A stretch of DNA of 11,690 bases, taken from NCBI GenBank assembly GCA_030616835.1, contig JAUWWP010000042.1, positions 1-11,690 on the forward strand, written 5' to 3'. The notes below the pieces were generated by a model, which was not told the DNA's origin, searched no databases, and worked only from the letters and a program-made list of their open reading frames with translations. The position numbers were made by a program, and so were the translations under genes. Shown here piece after piece: positions 1-6,875 of this stretch (the stretch's first letter is position 1; every line of letters starts with the position of its first letter). The stretch is from Deltaproteobacteria bacterium (GTDB lineage Bacteria; Desulfobacterota; G020345765).

Positions 1-245
1 GATCTGATAATCGTCAGGGCAATGAATGAAGAAATTAAAAACAGTTTATCACCAATTGGATCAAGATAGGAGCCTAATTTAGTAATCTGATTAAGAGCCC
101 GGGCGAGGACACCATCAAGGAAATCGGTTAGTCCACCCACTATCAGGATAATCAGCGCCACCGGATAATTGCCGCGAAACAAAAGGAGTATGAAAAACGG
201 GACTAAGAGAATGCGCAGCAGACTAAGGCAGTTCGGTAAGTTCAT
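1..245 (-). CDS. pgsA: CDP-diacylglycerol--glycerol-3-phosphate 3-phosphatidyltransferase (PgsA-type), partial
   Basis: Membrane enzyme of the CDP-alcohol phosphatidyltransferase family. PgsA transfers the phosphatidyl group of CDP-diacylglycerol to glycerol-3-phosphate, the committed step to phosphatidylglycerol. Only the first 81 residues are in the window; the gene runs off the left edge. The translation begins MNLPNCLSLLRILLVPFFI, the usual PgsA amino end with the first membrane helix. It is followed by the family signature at about residues 41-67: TDFLDGVLAR, then GSYLDPIGDK, which fits D-x2-D-G-x2-A-R-x8/9-G-x3-D-x3-D with all aspartates present. The ATG at 243-245 lies inside the end of the upstream gene (23-nt overlap) and has no clear Shine-Dalgarno sequence, so translational coupling is likely. 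The family is certain. PgsA is preferred over PssA or cardiolipin synthase-type members because of the amino end, but the missing C-terminus prevents proof. Confidence 0.9.
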   Translation of the reverse strand, partial: MNLPNCLSLLRILLVPFFILLLFRGNYPVALIILIVGGLTDFLDGVLARALNQITKLGSYLDPIGDKLFLISSFIALTIIR

Positions 246-1473
246 ACCGGTAGGGAAACTCTTGAGTTTGTAAAAGGTTAATTAATTCTTTCTCCAGAGT
301 ATAGGCAGTGCCCATTACTTCAAGCTTTAAGGTTATTGTCCCGGGAGAAATGCTTAGTAAATATATACCCTGGAGGCCCGGGATCCGATCCTGGAGGGCC
401 TTTTCAAGTTTTGCTAAGTCATTGTGAGTAGAGATTCCCGAGATCGCCATCTGGACAGCACTTGTTTTTATTATCTGTCTCCTCTCCCATTGGTCTAAAA
501 TCTCTTCCATTAAGGTATCAGTGAGCTCGGCCGCTGCTTTCCTCAGTGCTTCACCTCCTGCCTTTACCGGGCTAATCCCGATGGAAGCAGCAGTCCTGGT
601 GCAAGTGGCCACTGCCTTCCCCGTGTCAGCACTAATGGCTCGGGCAGAGATATTAGCCTGAGCTGAGCTCATTGTGGAGCCAGGGACATTCTCCACCAAT
701 CGGGTCTGAGCATTGCCATAGATTATTGTGTCGGCACCGGACCCCCTGACTAACCTCTGAACTAATTGATCATCCAAAGAAGTGTTGTAAAATCCCCCTA
801 AATCCCCCTTTAGTAAAGGGGGACTTGAAAAGCTTAAGGTATTCTCGGCCAAATCCGGTTCGGAAAGAGCGGACCGGTCGATAATAATAAAGCCTTCCTG
901 GCTAAACCTTTCCATAATTTCTCTCTCTGCCAGATTTGATTCAATCTGACTGCCCGGTGCCTTCCCCCAATCACTGGTAGGCCAATGCTCAGTAATCATA
1001 ATTATTATTTTGGGTTTTCCTCCTTTTTTAGGCAAGAGACCCAAGGCGTCCAGATCAGCCTTCAAATCACTTAATGATACTGTGGCTTCAATCTTAACCC
1101 GATAGATGTCACCCACAACTTCCTCAGTAAGAAGTTTATATTCTCTAATGTATTTTGAGCTCTGGGTATAGATCTTGTCTATTAACAATTGGTAGTTTTC
1201 CGCTAAAGTCTCTGAATAAACCAGATTAGCTATTGACTGCTCAACTGCCTTTTGCAAAGCCTTATTTTTAGCACCACTGCGGGCGGAAGCGATATCCCGG
1301 TGGCTAATATCCTCCGCCCCCTCCACACAGATCTGCCTTGATTGAAAGGCATCCTGAGCCCAGCTTAGCCCGCTGAGGCAGGTAAGTAGGGGCAATTCAT
1401 GAAATGCCCCTACACCAATCCCCAGAAATAAAGCAAGCGCAATCCTAATCGATGACAATAATAGCCTCTCCAT
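223..1473 (-). CDS. Exported protein with FlgT-like N-terminal domain
   Basis: A 416-residue exported protein of unknown role. Residues 1-40 are a signal peptide ending at SWAQ. Residues about 47-135 (CVEGAEDISHRDIASARSGA, then repeated alanine-rich helix and a YRVKIEATVSL strand) resemble the N-terminal domain of flagellar assembly protein T and LPP20-type proteins. A middle domain (about 154-330) includes IIIMITE and GADTIIYGNAQTRLV, reminiscent of FlgT-middle or CsgG-like folds. Residues about 335-414 form a small alpha/beta C-terminal domain. No flagellar gene is nearby, so a flagellar role is not supported. Two palindromic repeats are translated within it: residues 21-30 inside the signal peptide and 217-228 between predicted domains. 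The ATG overlaps the upstream gene by 29 nt and has a weak ribosome site. A TTG at 1456-1458 lies 6 nt after GGAGAGG and is a credible alternative start. It overlaps pgsA downstream. Confidence 0.75.
   Translation of the reverse strand: MERLLLSSIRIALALFLGIGVGAFHELPLLTCLSGLSWAQDAFQSRQICVEGAEDISHRDIASARSGAKNKALQKAVEQSIANLVYSETLAENYQLLIDKIYTQSSKYIREYKLLTEEVVGDIYRVKIEATVSLSDLKADLDALGLLPKKGGKPKIIIMITEHWPTSDWGKAPGSQIESNLAEREIMERFSQEGFIIIDRSALSEPDLAENTLSFSSPPLLKGDLGGFYNTSLDDQLVQRLVRGSGADTIIYGNAQTRLVENVPGSTMSSAQANISARAISADTGKAVATCTRTAASIGISPVKAGGEALRKAAAELTDTLMEEILDQWERRQIIKTSAVQMAISGISTHNDLAKLEKALQDRIPGLQGIYLLSISPGTITLKLEVMGTAYTLEKELINLLQTQEFPYRYELTELP
791..823. repeat. In-frame palindrome encoding a PPLLKGDLGG peptide
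   Basis: Positions 803-823 form a perfect palindrome: TCCCCCTTTA, one central base, then TAAAGGGGGA. It is preceded by a second AATCCCCCT copy at 791-799, giving a direct repeat with 801-809. Read on the minus strand it adds SPPLLKGDLGGF (residues 217-228) to the FlgT-like protein, between residues that look like separate domains. The peptide is one I recall as the translation of a dispersed repeat in environmental bacteria; the palindrome itself is seen directly. Confidence 0.8.
1386..1413. repeat. 28-bp palindrome inside the signal-peptide coding region
   Basis: The two halves are GTAGGGGCAATTCA and TGAAATGCCCCTAC, complementary at 13 of 14 positions. On the minus strand it is read in frame as VGAFHELPLL, residues 21-30 of the FlgT-like protein. 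It splits the hydrophobic stretch FLGIG from TCLSGLSWAQ. From memory, near-identical GTAGGGGCAATTC palindromes are dispersed in many environmental bacterial genomes; I cannot verify that here. Confidence 0.8.
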
Positions 1474-2284
1474 TACTCAAAAAACTATGATCCTTTATCA
1501 GAGCACGTAATTTTTGGGCATCAGCATTACTGATAATAATATCGCGGGAGCCAGGCCCGGCAAGCCTAATTCCTTTAACAATCAAAGGATTTTTTCCTAC
1601 CCGCTTCTCCTTTTGGGATAAGGAGAGATCCCGAAGATATCCCACCACACCCCACTTACCCAGTCCTTCCGAAGAGATAAAGGAGCTGCTATAAACTTCC
1701 TTTCCTTCCTCATCCATGATCTTTGGAGCCAGAACAGGAGTAGCTTTCAACCCCCTGGTATCGATAATCACACCCGTATTCGCCTTTTCATCAACCCTAA
1801 CCGCGGCTTTCCGTTCTGCAGTAGTAAGGATTAGATTGATTAGGGGACCAAAGAGAGGAAGCTCAACAATTATTTTTACCCCTCCATCAGAAAAGTATGT
1901 GGTCTCGATGATCTCGGCACTTCGGATCAACTCCTGCACCTTTGAACTGATTACATCGCTTTCCTCGATCTTCTGTTGGAAGGTAATCCGAAAGTCGATT
2001 GGTACTGCTTTGATTGTCTTCAGTAGATTTTCCAGGGCTTCCTTCTTTGCCTCCCGATCCGCTCCTAAGGTAGTCGGGGATAGCTCGGAGACCTGAGGAT
2101 TTGGTATTCCGTTGCCCATGGCCCGGATTGTTAGTCTGGTCCAGTTAACCTCGCCATGGCCCATAACCTCTATTACCTCCAAAGGGCTATTTTTGAATAA
2201 ACCTCCATGAGAAGACTCTCCAAAAAAAAGGGAGATCAAGATTGACCCAAGGAAGATAACCAAGAAATGAGCTAATTTGTTCAT
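1445..2284 (-). CDS. LPP20-like exported protein of unknown function
   Basis: A 279-residue protein with a signal peptide (MNKLAHFLVIFLGSILISLF, residues 1-20, then a small-residue stretch). There is no cysteine lipobox, so it is probably soluble in the periplasm, unlike true LPP20 lipoproteins. Residues about 40-150 (VMGHGEVNWTRLTIRAMGNG, then REAKKEALENLLKTI and the strand-rich GGVKIIVELPL) follow the LPP20-type pattern of a glycine-rich strand, an alanine-rich helix and an amphipathic strand. Residues 170-279 form a second conserved-looking block with TGVIIDTRGLKATPVLAPKI, GKEVYSS, RVGKNPLIVKG and a C-terminal GEAIIVID. The protein recurs in my memory as a hypothetical in diderm genomes; no activity is known to me. 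It is the first gene of an overlapping run with the FlgT-like gene and pgsA. Its upstream region consists entirely of repeat element A, leaving only GGA 7 nt before the ATG as a weak ribosome site. Confidence 0.75.
   Translation of the reverse strand: MNKLAHFLVIFLGSILISLFFGESSHGGLFKNSPLEVIEVMGHGEVNWTRLTIRAMGNGIPNPQVSELSPTTLGADREAKKEALENLLKTIKAVPIDFRITFQQKIEESDVISSKVQELIRSAEIIETTYFSDGGVKIIVELPLFGPLINLILTTAERKAAVRVDEKANTGVIIDTRGLKATPVLAPKIMDEEGKEVYSSSFISSEGLGKWGVVGYLRDLSLSQKEKRVGKNPLIVKGIRLAGPGSRDIIISNADAQKLRALIKDHSFLSNGEAIIVID
1456..1471 (-). promoter_or_regulatory. Shine-Dalgarno site favouring an alternative TTG start
   Basis: On the minus strand GGAGAGG (1465-1471) is followed by CTATTA and then TTG (1456-1458). 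This gives ideal spacing for a start at codon 6 of the FlgT-like frame, yielding a signal peptide beginning MSSIRIALALFLG. The upstream ATG (1471-1473) has only TTGAG before it. Which start is used is undecided. Confidence 0.45.
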
Positions 2285-2289
2285 ATAAG

Positions 2290-2577
2290 TCCAAATGTCA
2301 AATCATAAAAAAATCCAAATGACAAAACTCAAATGCCAAATGAATGTCAAATGACTAAATGTCAAATATCAACTGAGAAACCCTAAATCCTAAATCCTAA
2401 ATCCTAAATAAATTCTAAATTCAAATACCAAATTTTTAAACCTTGTTTTTTATTTTGTATTTTGATCATTTGATATTATTTAGGATTTGGTGCTTAGTGC
2501 TTAGGATTTATTTATATATTTTGTCATTTGAACTTTGAACTTTGTTTGAACTTTGGGCTTTGACATTTGTCATTATT
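2290..2577. repeat. AT-rich inverted-repeat element A
   Basis: An element of about 290 bp that fills the whole gap between the LPP20-like gene and hfq. The outer arms are degenerate heptamers of the type CAAATGT/CAAATGA on the left and their complements (TTTGAAC, TTTGACA) on the right. The inner left arm has four exact tandem CCTAAAT heptamers (2382-2409). The inner right arm carries the complement ATTTAGG (2478-2484) and related TTAGGATTT. The core 2337-2530 matches element B (6630-6823) with one difference (T at 2434, G at 6727) and no gaps. No coding capacity was seen on either strand. Confidence 0.85.
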
Positions 2578-2587
2578 TCCTCTACTT

Positions 2588-2827
2588 TTAGCTTCCTCTT
2601 TCAAAAAACTTAAGCTTAGGCGACGGCTTGGCTGGGTAGATAGAAGAGATTCCATGCTTGTAGATTAATCTATATCCTTTATCTTCTACAATTAAAGAGA
2701 AATTGTCAAAGCTGATGATTATACCTTCAACCTTTTCCCCTGAAAGCAGTTCGATAATTACGTTTAGCTTCTCCCTTCGCACCTGATTTAAGAATTGATC
2801 TTGAACATTAAATTGACTCTTTGTCAT
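2588..2827 (-). CDS. hfq: RNA chaperone Hfq
   Basis: Hfq is an Sm-fold hexameric chaperone that pairs small RNAs with mRNAs in the cytoplasm. The 79-residue product contains NVQDQFLNQVRREK at residues 7-20, which includes the proximal-face Gln9-Asp10 and the rim Arg17-Arg18-Glu19. Sm1 follows with LLSGEKVEGIIISFDNF (27-43) and Sm2 with YKHGISSI (56-63), equivalent to YKHAISTV in E. coli. Length and motifs are those of a complete Hfq with a short tail. The ATG at 2825-2827 was chosen over an upstream ATG at 2917 because AAGGAG sits 9 nt before it and the extra 30 residues resemble no Hfq. It is flanked on both sides by AT-rich repeat elements (A downstream, C upstream). The neighbour dnaE is not the common miaA context. 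A TATAGAAT sequence upstream could be a -10, but I see no convincing -35. Confidence 0.95.
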   Translation of the reverse strand: MTKSQFNVQDQFLNQVRREKLNVIIELLSGEKVEGIIISFDNFSLIVEDKGYRLIYKHGISSIYPAKPSPKLKFFERGS

Positions 2828-2924
2828 AGATTCTTTCTCCTTTTTGGAAGAGGGAAATTTATTAGTGAGAGGGTTCTTTGAGCTCTCCCCAATTCTATAC
2901 TTTAGGACCATAATCAATTAAATT

Positions 2925-3061
2925 AAATCCAAATGACAAAATCCAAATGTCAAATAAATGTCAAATGGCTAAATGTCAAAAGATTTTTTCTTTTTTAAAA
3001 GAATCTTTGAACTTTGAGCTTTGGACTTCATTTGAACTTTGAGTTTTGACATTTGACATTA
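2925..3061. repeat. AT-rich inverted-repeat element C (short form)
   Basis: It shares the outer arms of elements A and B: the left arm (about 2927-2980) matches the left arm of B near 6602-6659 with a few substitutions, and the right arm ends in TTTTGACATTTGACATT. The central CCTAAAT block is absent and replaced by a small palindromic core, AAAGATT (about 2979-2985) and AATCTTT (about 3002-3008) around a T/A-rich stretch. It ends three bases from the dnaE stop codon and occupies most of the dnaE-hfq gap. Confidence 0.75.
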
Positions 3062-3064
3062 TAA

Positions 3065-6000
3065 TTACTGGAGATATATTGTATTGGCTCCAAAAAGCTC
3101 CTGCACCCTCTCCATTAGTAAATTACTGGGATTTACCTTAAGATCATCCGGGAGCGAGATAATCGTTTCACTCTGGTTGGGAATAATTAGATGGAGATAG
3201 CTCCGACAGTTTCCTTTATAAAGTTGTAAAATCTCTTTAAGCCCGCCCAGCTTATCTTTGGTCAGCTCGGGGATAGCGAGCCGGAAGTGAATGCTTTTCG
3301 CAAAAATCTCCTTTCCCTGAGAAAGGGGAACAATCTCCGAGGCCAATATCTTTACATTCTCCTCTGCTCTTTCCAGCTTCCCTTTAAGGAGAATTGGCAC
3401 TTGACCTCTTAGGAGTTGGGAGGAGCGCTCAAAGAGGGAGGAGAAAACAGTTATTTCCACCGAGCCCTTGAGGTCCTCCAGGGCCACGAAGGCCATTCGT
3501 TCTCCTTTCCGGTCAGTGATCTCTCTAATCGTAGAGGCGATCCCCCCCAGGCAGACTTCACACCCACTGGGAAGGGTTATTATCTTAGCGGTATCGGTAT
3601 CGGTGTATTTTTTCAGGTCATCGGCATAATGAGTGAGTGGATGACCGGTGATGTAAAAGCCCAAAGCCTCCTTCTCAAAGGCTAATTTTTGACTTATAGG
3701 CCACTCTTCCATAGGGGGGAGCTCCTCCCTCCTGCCTTCCCCCGATTTCTCGTAACCCGAGGTCTCAAACATATTAAGCTGGCCCTGGCTCTTATCCCTC
3801 TGCATTCTGGCTCCCATCTCCATTTCCCTCTCATAGAATGAGGCTAATTGGGAGCGATGAGCTCCACAGAAATCAAAGGCACCACACTTAATCAGGCTTT
3901 CAACCACCTTTTTATTGACTCTTCTTAGATCAACCTTCCGGCAGAAATCGAGCAACGAAATGAAATTACCATCCTGATGCCGAGCAGACAGGATTGCTTC
4001 AATGGCCCCTGCTCCTACATTCTTTACGGCTGCCAAACCAAAGCGAATCTTCTCCCCGACTACGGCAAAATCCCGGTCGCTCTCGTTGACATCAGGAGGA
4101 AGAACCTCAATACCTTGTTCTCGGCCCTGGGAGATATATTTAATGATCTTATCGCTATCTCCCATTTCACTGGTAAGGAGAGCGGCCATGAATTCCAGGG
4201 GGTAGTGGGCACTGAGATAGGCAGTTTGGAAGGCCATCATTGCATAAGCAGCACTGTGGGATTTGTTAAAGCCATACCCGGCAAACTCGGCCATAAGATC
4301 AAAGACCTTCTCCGCCTTTCGCTGAGCTATCTTGTTACTTTTAGCCCCCTTTAAGAATTTTTCCCGCTGCTGATTCATCTCATCAGGTAATTTCTTAGCC
4401 ATTGCCCGGCGCAGGATATCAGCGTCTCCCGGAGAAAAGTTAGCAAGCCTGCGGGCAATCTGCATCACCTGTTCCTGGTAAAGGATTATTCCGAAGGTGC
4501 CCTCCAATATTTCCCGGAGCTCTTCCAGTTCGTAGCGGATGGGCTTTTTCCCTTGTTTCCTCTCAATAAACTCATCCACCATCCCGCTCTTCAGTGGCCC
4601 TGGTCGGTAAAGAGCAATCAGATCAATGAGTTCCTCGAAGCGTTCCGGTCGGAGCCTAACCAAGAGGTCTCTCATCCCCGAGCTCTCTAACTGGAATACC
4701 CCGGTAGTCTTTCCTTTCCCGAGTAATTGATAGGTCAGAGGGTCCCCCAGGCTTATCTGTTCAAATTTTAGCTCTATCCCCCGGTCCTGGATGAGCAGCC
4801 TCTTGGCCTTTTCAATGAGCGTCAGTGTTTTTAAGCCCAGAAAATCAAATTTAATGAGCCCAATTGTCTCCAGTGCTTTCATATCGTACTGGGTAACAGA
4901 ATTTCCTTTGTTATCTTGATAAAGAGGCAGATATTCCTCTAAGGGCCTGTCGGAGATAACTACCCCGGAGGCATGAGTGGAGGCATGCCGGGTCAGACCC
5001 TCCAGCGAGCGGGCAATAGATAGAACTTTTCTTATCCGCTCATCTTCTGCCTCCAGCCTTCGGAGCTCCGGCTCCTGGGCCAGGGCTTCTTCAAGAGTAA
5101 TCTTAATTACATTGGGGACAAGTTTGGCAATCCTATCCACCTCGGCGTAGGGTAGATCCAGGGCTCTCCCCACATCTCTGATTACCGCCTTAGCCATCAT
5201 TTTTCCAAAGGTGGTGATATGGGCTACCTTCTGCCTTCCATACTTTTCGATTACATACTGGATTACCTGATCCCGCTCCTCCATGCAAAAATCCATATCG
5301 ATATCAGGCATACTTTTGCGTTCCGGGTTAAGAAACCTTTCAAAGAGCAGGTCGTAGGCAATAGGGTTAATATCGGTAATGTTTAGGGCGTAGGCTACCA
5401 GGCTGCCGGCAGCCGATCCCCTTCCTGGTCCAACCGGGATATTCCGAGATTTGGCATAATTGATAAGATCCGCAACAATCAGGAAGTAATCCGAGAGGCC
5501 AACCTTTTTAATAATCTCAAGCTCTTCCTCCAGGCGGTGACGGTAGGTATCTTCCACACCGCGGACTTCTTTAACTGAAGCGAGCCGTTTTTCCAATCCT
5601 TCGCGGGCGGAGCTCTCTAAATAATCTTCCCGGGTTGTCTTCTCCGGAACGGAAAAAACTGGAAAATGGTATCCGCCTAATTCAAGTCTTAGATTACACG
5701 CCTGGGCTATCTCTAATGTACTTTCAATCGCCTCCGGGCACCAGTGAAAAAGTTCCTCCATCTGCTGAGGTGACTTAAAATAGAACTCTTCGGTAGAGAA
5801 TTTCATCCGATCAGTATCCTTGAGCTTCTTCCCGGTCTGGATACAGAGCAATACCTCATGGGCTCCGGCATCCTCCTTCCTTAAATAATGGCAGTCATTG
5901 GTAGCAACTAAAGGAATGGATAACTCCCGGCTCAGCTCGACCAGAGCCTGATTTACTTTCTCCTGTTCGGGAATCTTATTTTCTTGAATCTCCAGATAAA

Positions 6001-6520
6001 ACCTTTGATTATCGAAGATCTGTTGGTAGCACTGCGCTTTCCTGGTGGCTTTCTCTTTGTCTCCGATACTGAGCAGGTGGGGTACTTCTCCATGGATACA
6101 CCCACTCAGGGCGATAAGGCCTGCATTATATTTCTCGAGAAGTTCCATATCCACCCGGGGTCGATAATAAAAGCCTTCAAGATACCCTGCGGTAACTAAT
6201 CTTAACAGATTTTGGTAGCCGCAGTAATCTTTGACGAGGAGGGTAAGGTGACATGAGCTCTCGGAGCCCCCCTTGACCGATTTTTCAAAACGGCCTTGGG
6301 GAGCCAGGTAGAGCTCACAACCGATGATAGGCTTGATCCCGTATTTATATGCCTCCTGGTAGAATTCGACGGCTCCGAACATATTGCCGTGGTCGGTAAT
6401 AGCCAAGGCCGGCATCCGATAATCTTTAGCCCGGCTCATCAGATCGTCAATCTTAATTGCCCCATCTAAAAGGCTGTACTGGGTATGGAGATGGAGATGA
6501 ACGAAATTGCTGTGTTGCAT
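3065..6520 (-). CDS. dnaE: DNA polymerase III subunit alpha (DnaE)
   Basis: Catalytic subunit of the replicative polymerase, family C. It has 1151 residues, close to the 1160 of E. coli DnaE. The domains in order are: a PHP domain (about 6-280) with HLHLHTQYS, TDHGN and NDCHYL; the polymerase palm with GPGRGSAAGS (364-373) and PDIDMDF, where Asp406 and Asp408, together with Asp559 in IKFDFLGLKT, correspond to the catalytic triad; fingers with YRPGPLKSGM and GYGFNKSHSAAY; a helix-hairpin-helix region (FGLAAVKNVGAGAI, about 828-841); a clamp-binding motif QLNMF (914-918); and an OB fold (about 985-1065). The PHP metal ligands (His10, His12, Asp19, His44, Glu69, His91, Cys141, Asp209, His211) look intact, unlike E. 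coli. There is no exonuclease insertion, so it is DnaE rather than PolC. The ATG at 6518-6520 gives the standard amino end; the ribosome site is weak (TAGAG). Flanking gaps are filled with repeats B and C. Confidence 0.98.
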   Translation of the reverse strand: MQHSNFVHLHLHTQYSLLDGAIKIDDLMSRAKDYRMPALAITDHGNMFGAVEFYQEAYKYGIKPIIGCELYLAPQGRFEKSVKGGSESSCHLTLLVKDYCGYQNLLRLVTAGYLEGFYYRPRVDMELLEKYNAGLIALSGCIHGEVPHLLSIGDKEKATRKAQCYQQIFDNQRFYLEIQENKIPEQEKVNQALVELSRELSIPLVATNDCHYLRKEDAGAHEVLLCIQTGKKLKDTDRMKFSTEEFYFKSPQQMEELFHWCPEAIESTLEIAQACNLRLELGGYHFPVFSVPEKTTREDYLESSAREGLEKRLASVKEVRGVEDTYRHRLEEELEIIKKVGLSDYFLIVADLINYAKSRNIPVGPGRGSAAGSLVAYALNITDINPIAYDLLFERFLNPERKSMPDIDMDFCMEERDQVIQYVIEKYGRQKVAHITTFGKMMAKAVIRDVGRALDLPYAEVDRIAKLVPNVIKITLEEALAQEPELRRLEAEDERIRKVLSIARSLEGLTRHASTHASGVVISDRPLEEYLPLYQDNKGNSVTQYDMKALETIGLIKFDFLGLKTLTLIEKAKRLLIQDRGIELKFEQISLGDPLTYQLLGKGKTTGVFQLESSGMRDLLVRLRPERFEELIDLIALYRPGPLKSGMVDEFIERKQGKKPIRYELEELREILEGTFGIILYQEQVMQIARRLANFSPGDADILRRAMAKKLPDEMNQQREKFLKGAKSNKIAQRKAEKVFDLMAEFAGYGFNKSHSAAYAMMAFQTAYLSAHYPLEFMAALLTSEMGDSDKIIKYISQGREQGIEVLPPDVNESDRDFAVVGEKIRFGLAAVKNVGAGAIEAILSARHQDGNFISLLDFCRKVDLRRVNKKVVESLIKCGAFDFCGAHRSQLASFYEREMEMGARMQRDKSQGQLNMFETSGYEKSGEGRREELPPMEEWPISQKLAFEKEALGFYITGHPLTHYADDLKKYTDTDTAKIITLPSGCEVCLGGIASTIREITDRKGERMAFVALEDLKGSVEITVFSSLFERSSQLLRGQVPILLKGKLERAEENVKILASEIVPLSQGKEIFAKSIHFRLAIPELTKDKLGGLKEILQLYKGNCRSYLHLIIPNQSETIISLPDDLKVNPSNLLMERVQELFGANTIYLQ

Positions 6521-6570
6521 AATTACTCTACTGCAATTCGGCCATAATATAATAATTACTTTCCCCAGGG

Positions 6571-6875
6571 GAAGGCTGAACGAAGCAAAATACCAAATCC
6601 ATTAAATCCAAATGCCAAAATCCAAATATCAAATGAATGTCAAATGACTAAATGTCAAATATCAACTGAGAAACCCTAAATCCTAAATCCTAAATCCTAA
6701 ATAAATTCTAAATTCAAATACCAAATGTTTAAACCTTGTTTTTTATTTTGTATTTTGATCATTTGATATTATTTAGGATTTGGTGCTTAGTGCTTAGGAT
6801 TTATTTATATATTTTGTCATTTGGACTTTGGATTTCATTTGAACTTTGAGCTTTGTCATTTGACATTCAGCCTTC
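6571..6875. repeat. 10-bp inverted repeat flanking element B
   Basis: GAAGGCTGAA at 6571-6580 and its exact complement TTCAGCCTTC at 6866-6875 bracket element B. The right copy overlaps the element's end and the start of the hairpin at 6869-6933. It may be a remnant of the site where the element sits, or part of the neighbouring palindrome family. Confidence 0.5.
6590..6867. repeat. AT-rich inverted-repeat element B
   Basis: Second full-length copy of the element family, upstream of dnaE. Positions 6630-6823 equal 2337-2530 of element A, with one mismatch at 6727 and no indels. It contains the same four CCTAAAT heptamers (6675-6702). Outside the core the two copies diverge but keep the heptameric CAAATNN pattern on the left and TTTGAAC/TTTGTCA on the right, ending in TTGACATT. 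It has the same orientation as A. Together with the 6868-7010 stretch it accounts for nearly all of the 490-bp dnaE-guaB gap. Confidence 0.85.

Noticed and set aside
1716..2096. Plus-strand open frame opposite the LPP20-like gene
   Set aside because: A shadow frame: the opposite strand encodes a protein with signal peptide and conserved-looking blocks, and this one has no recognisable feature.
2381..2409. Heptamers resembling plant-type telomere repeats (CCCTAAA)
   Set aside because: Only four CCTAAAT copies, internal to a bacterial gene cluster and repeated identically in element B. Nothing suggests a chromosome end.
2828..2917. Extended 109-residue form of Hfq starting at 2917
   Set aside because: The extra 30 residues resemble no Hfq, and AAGGAG precedes the internal ATG at 2825-2827 at normal distance.
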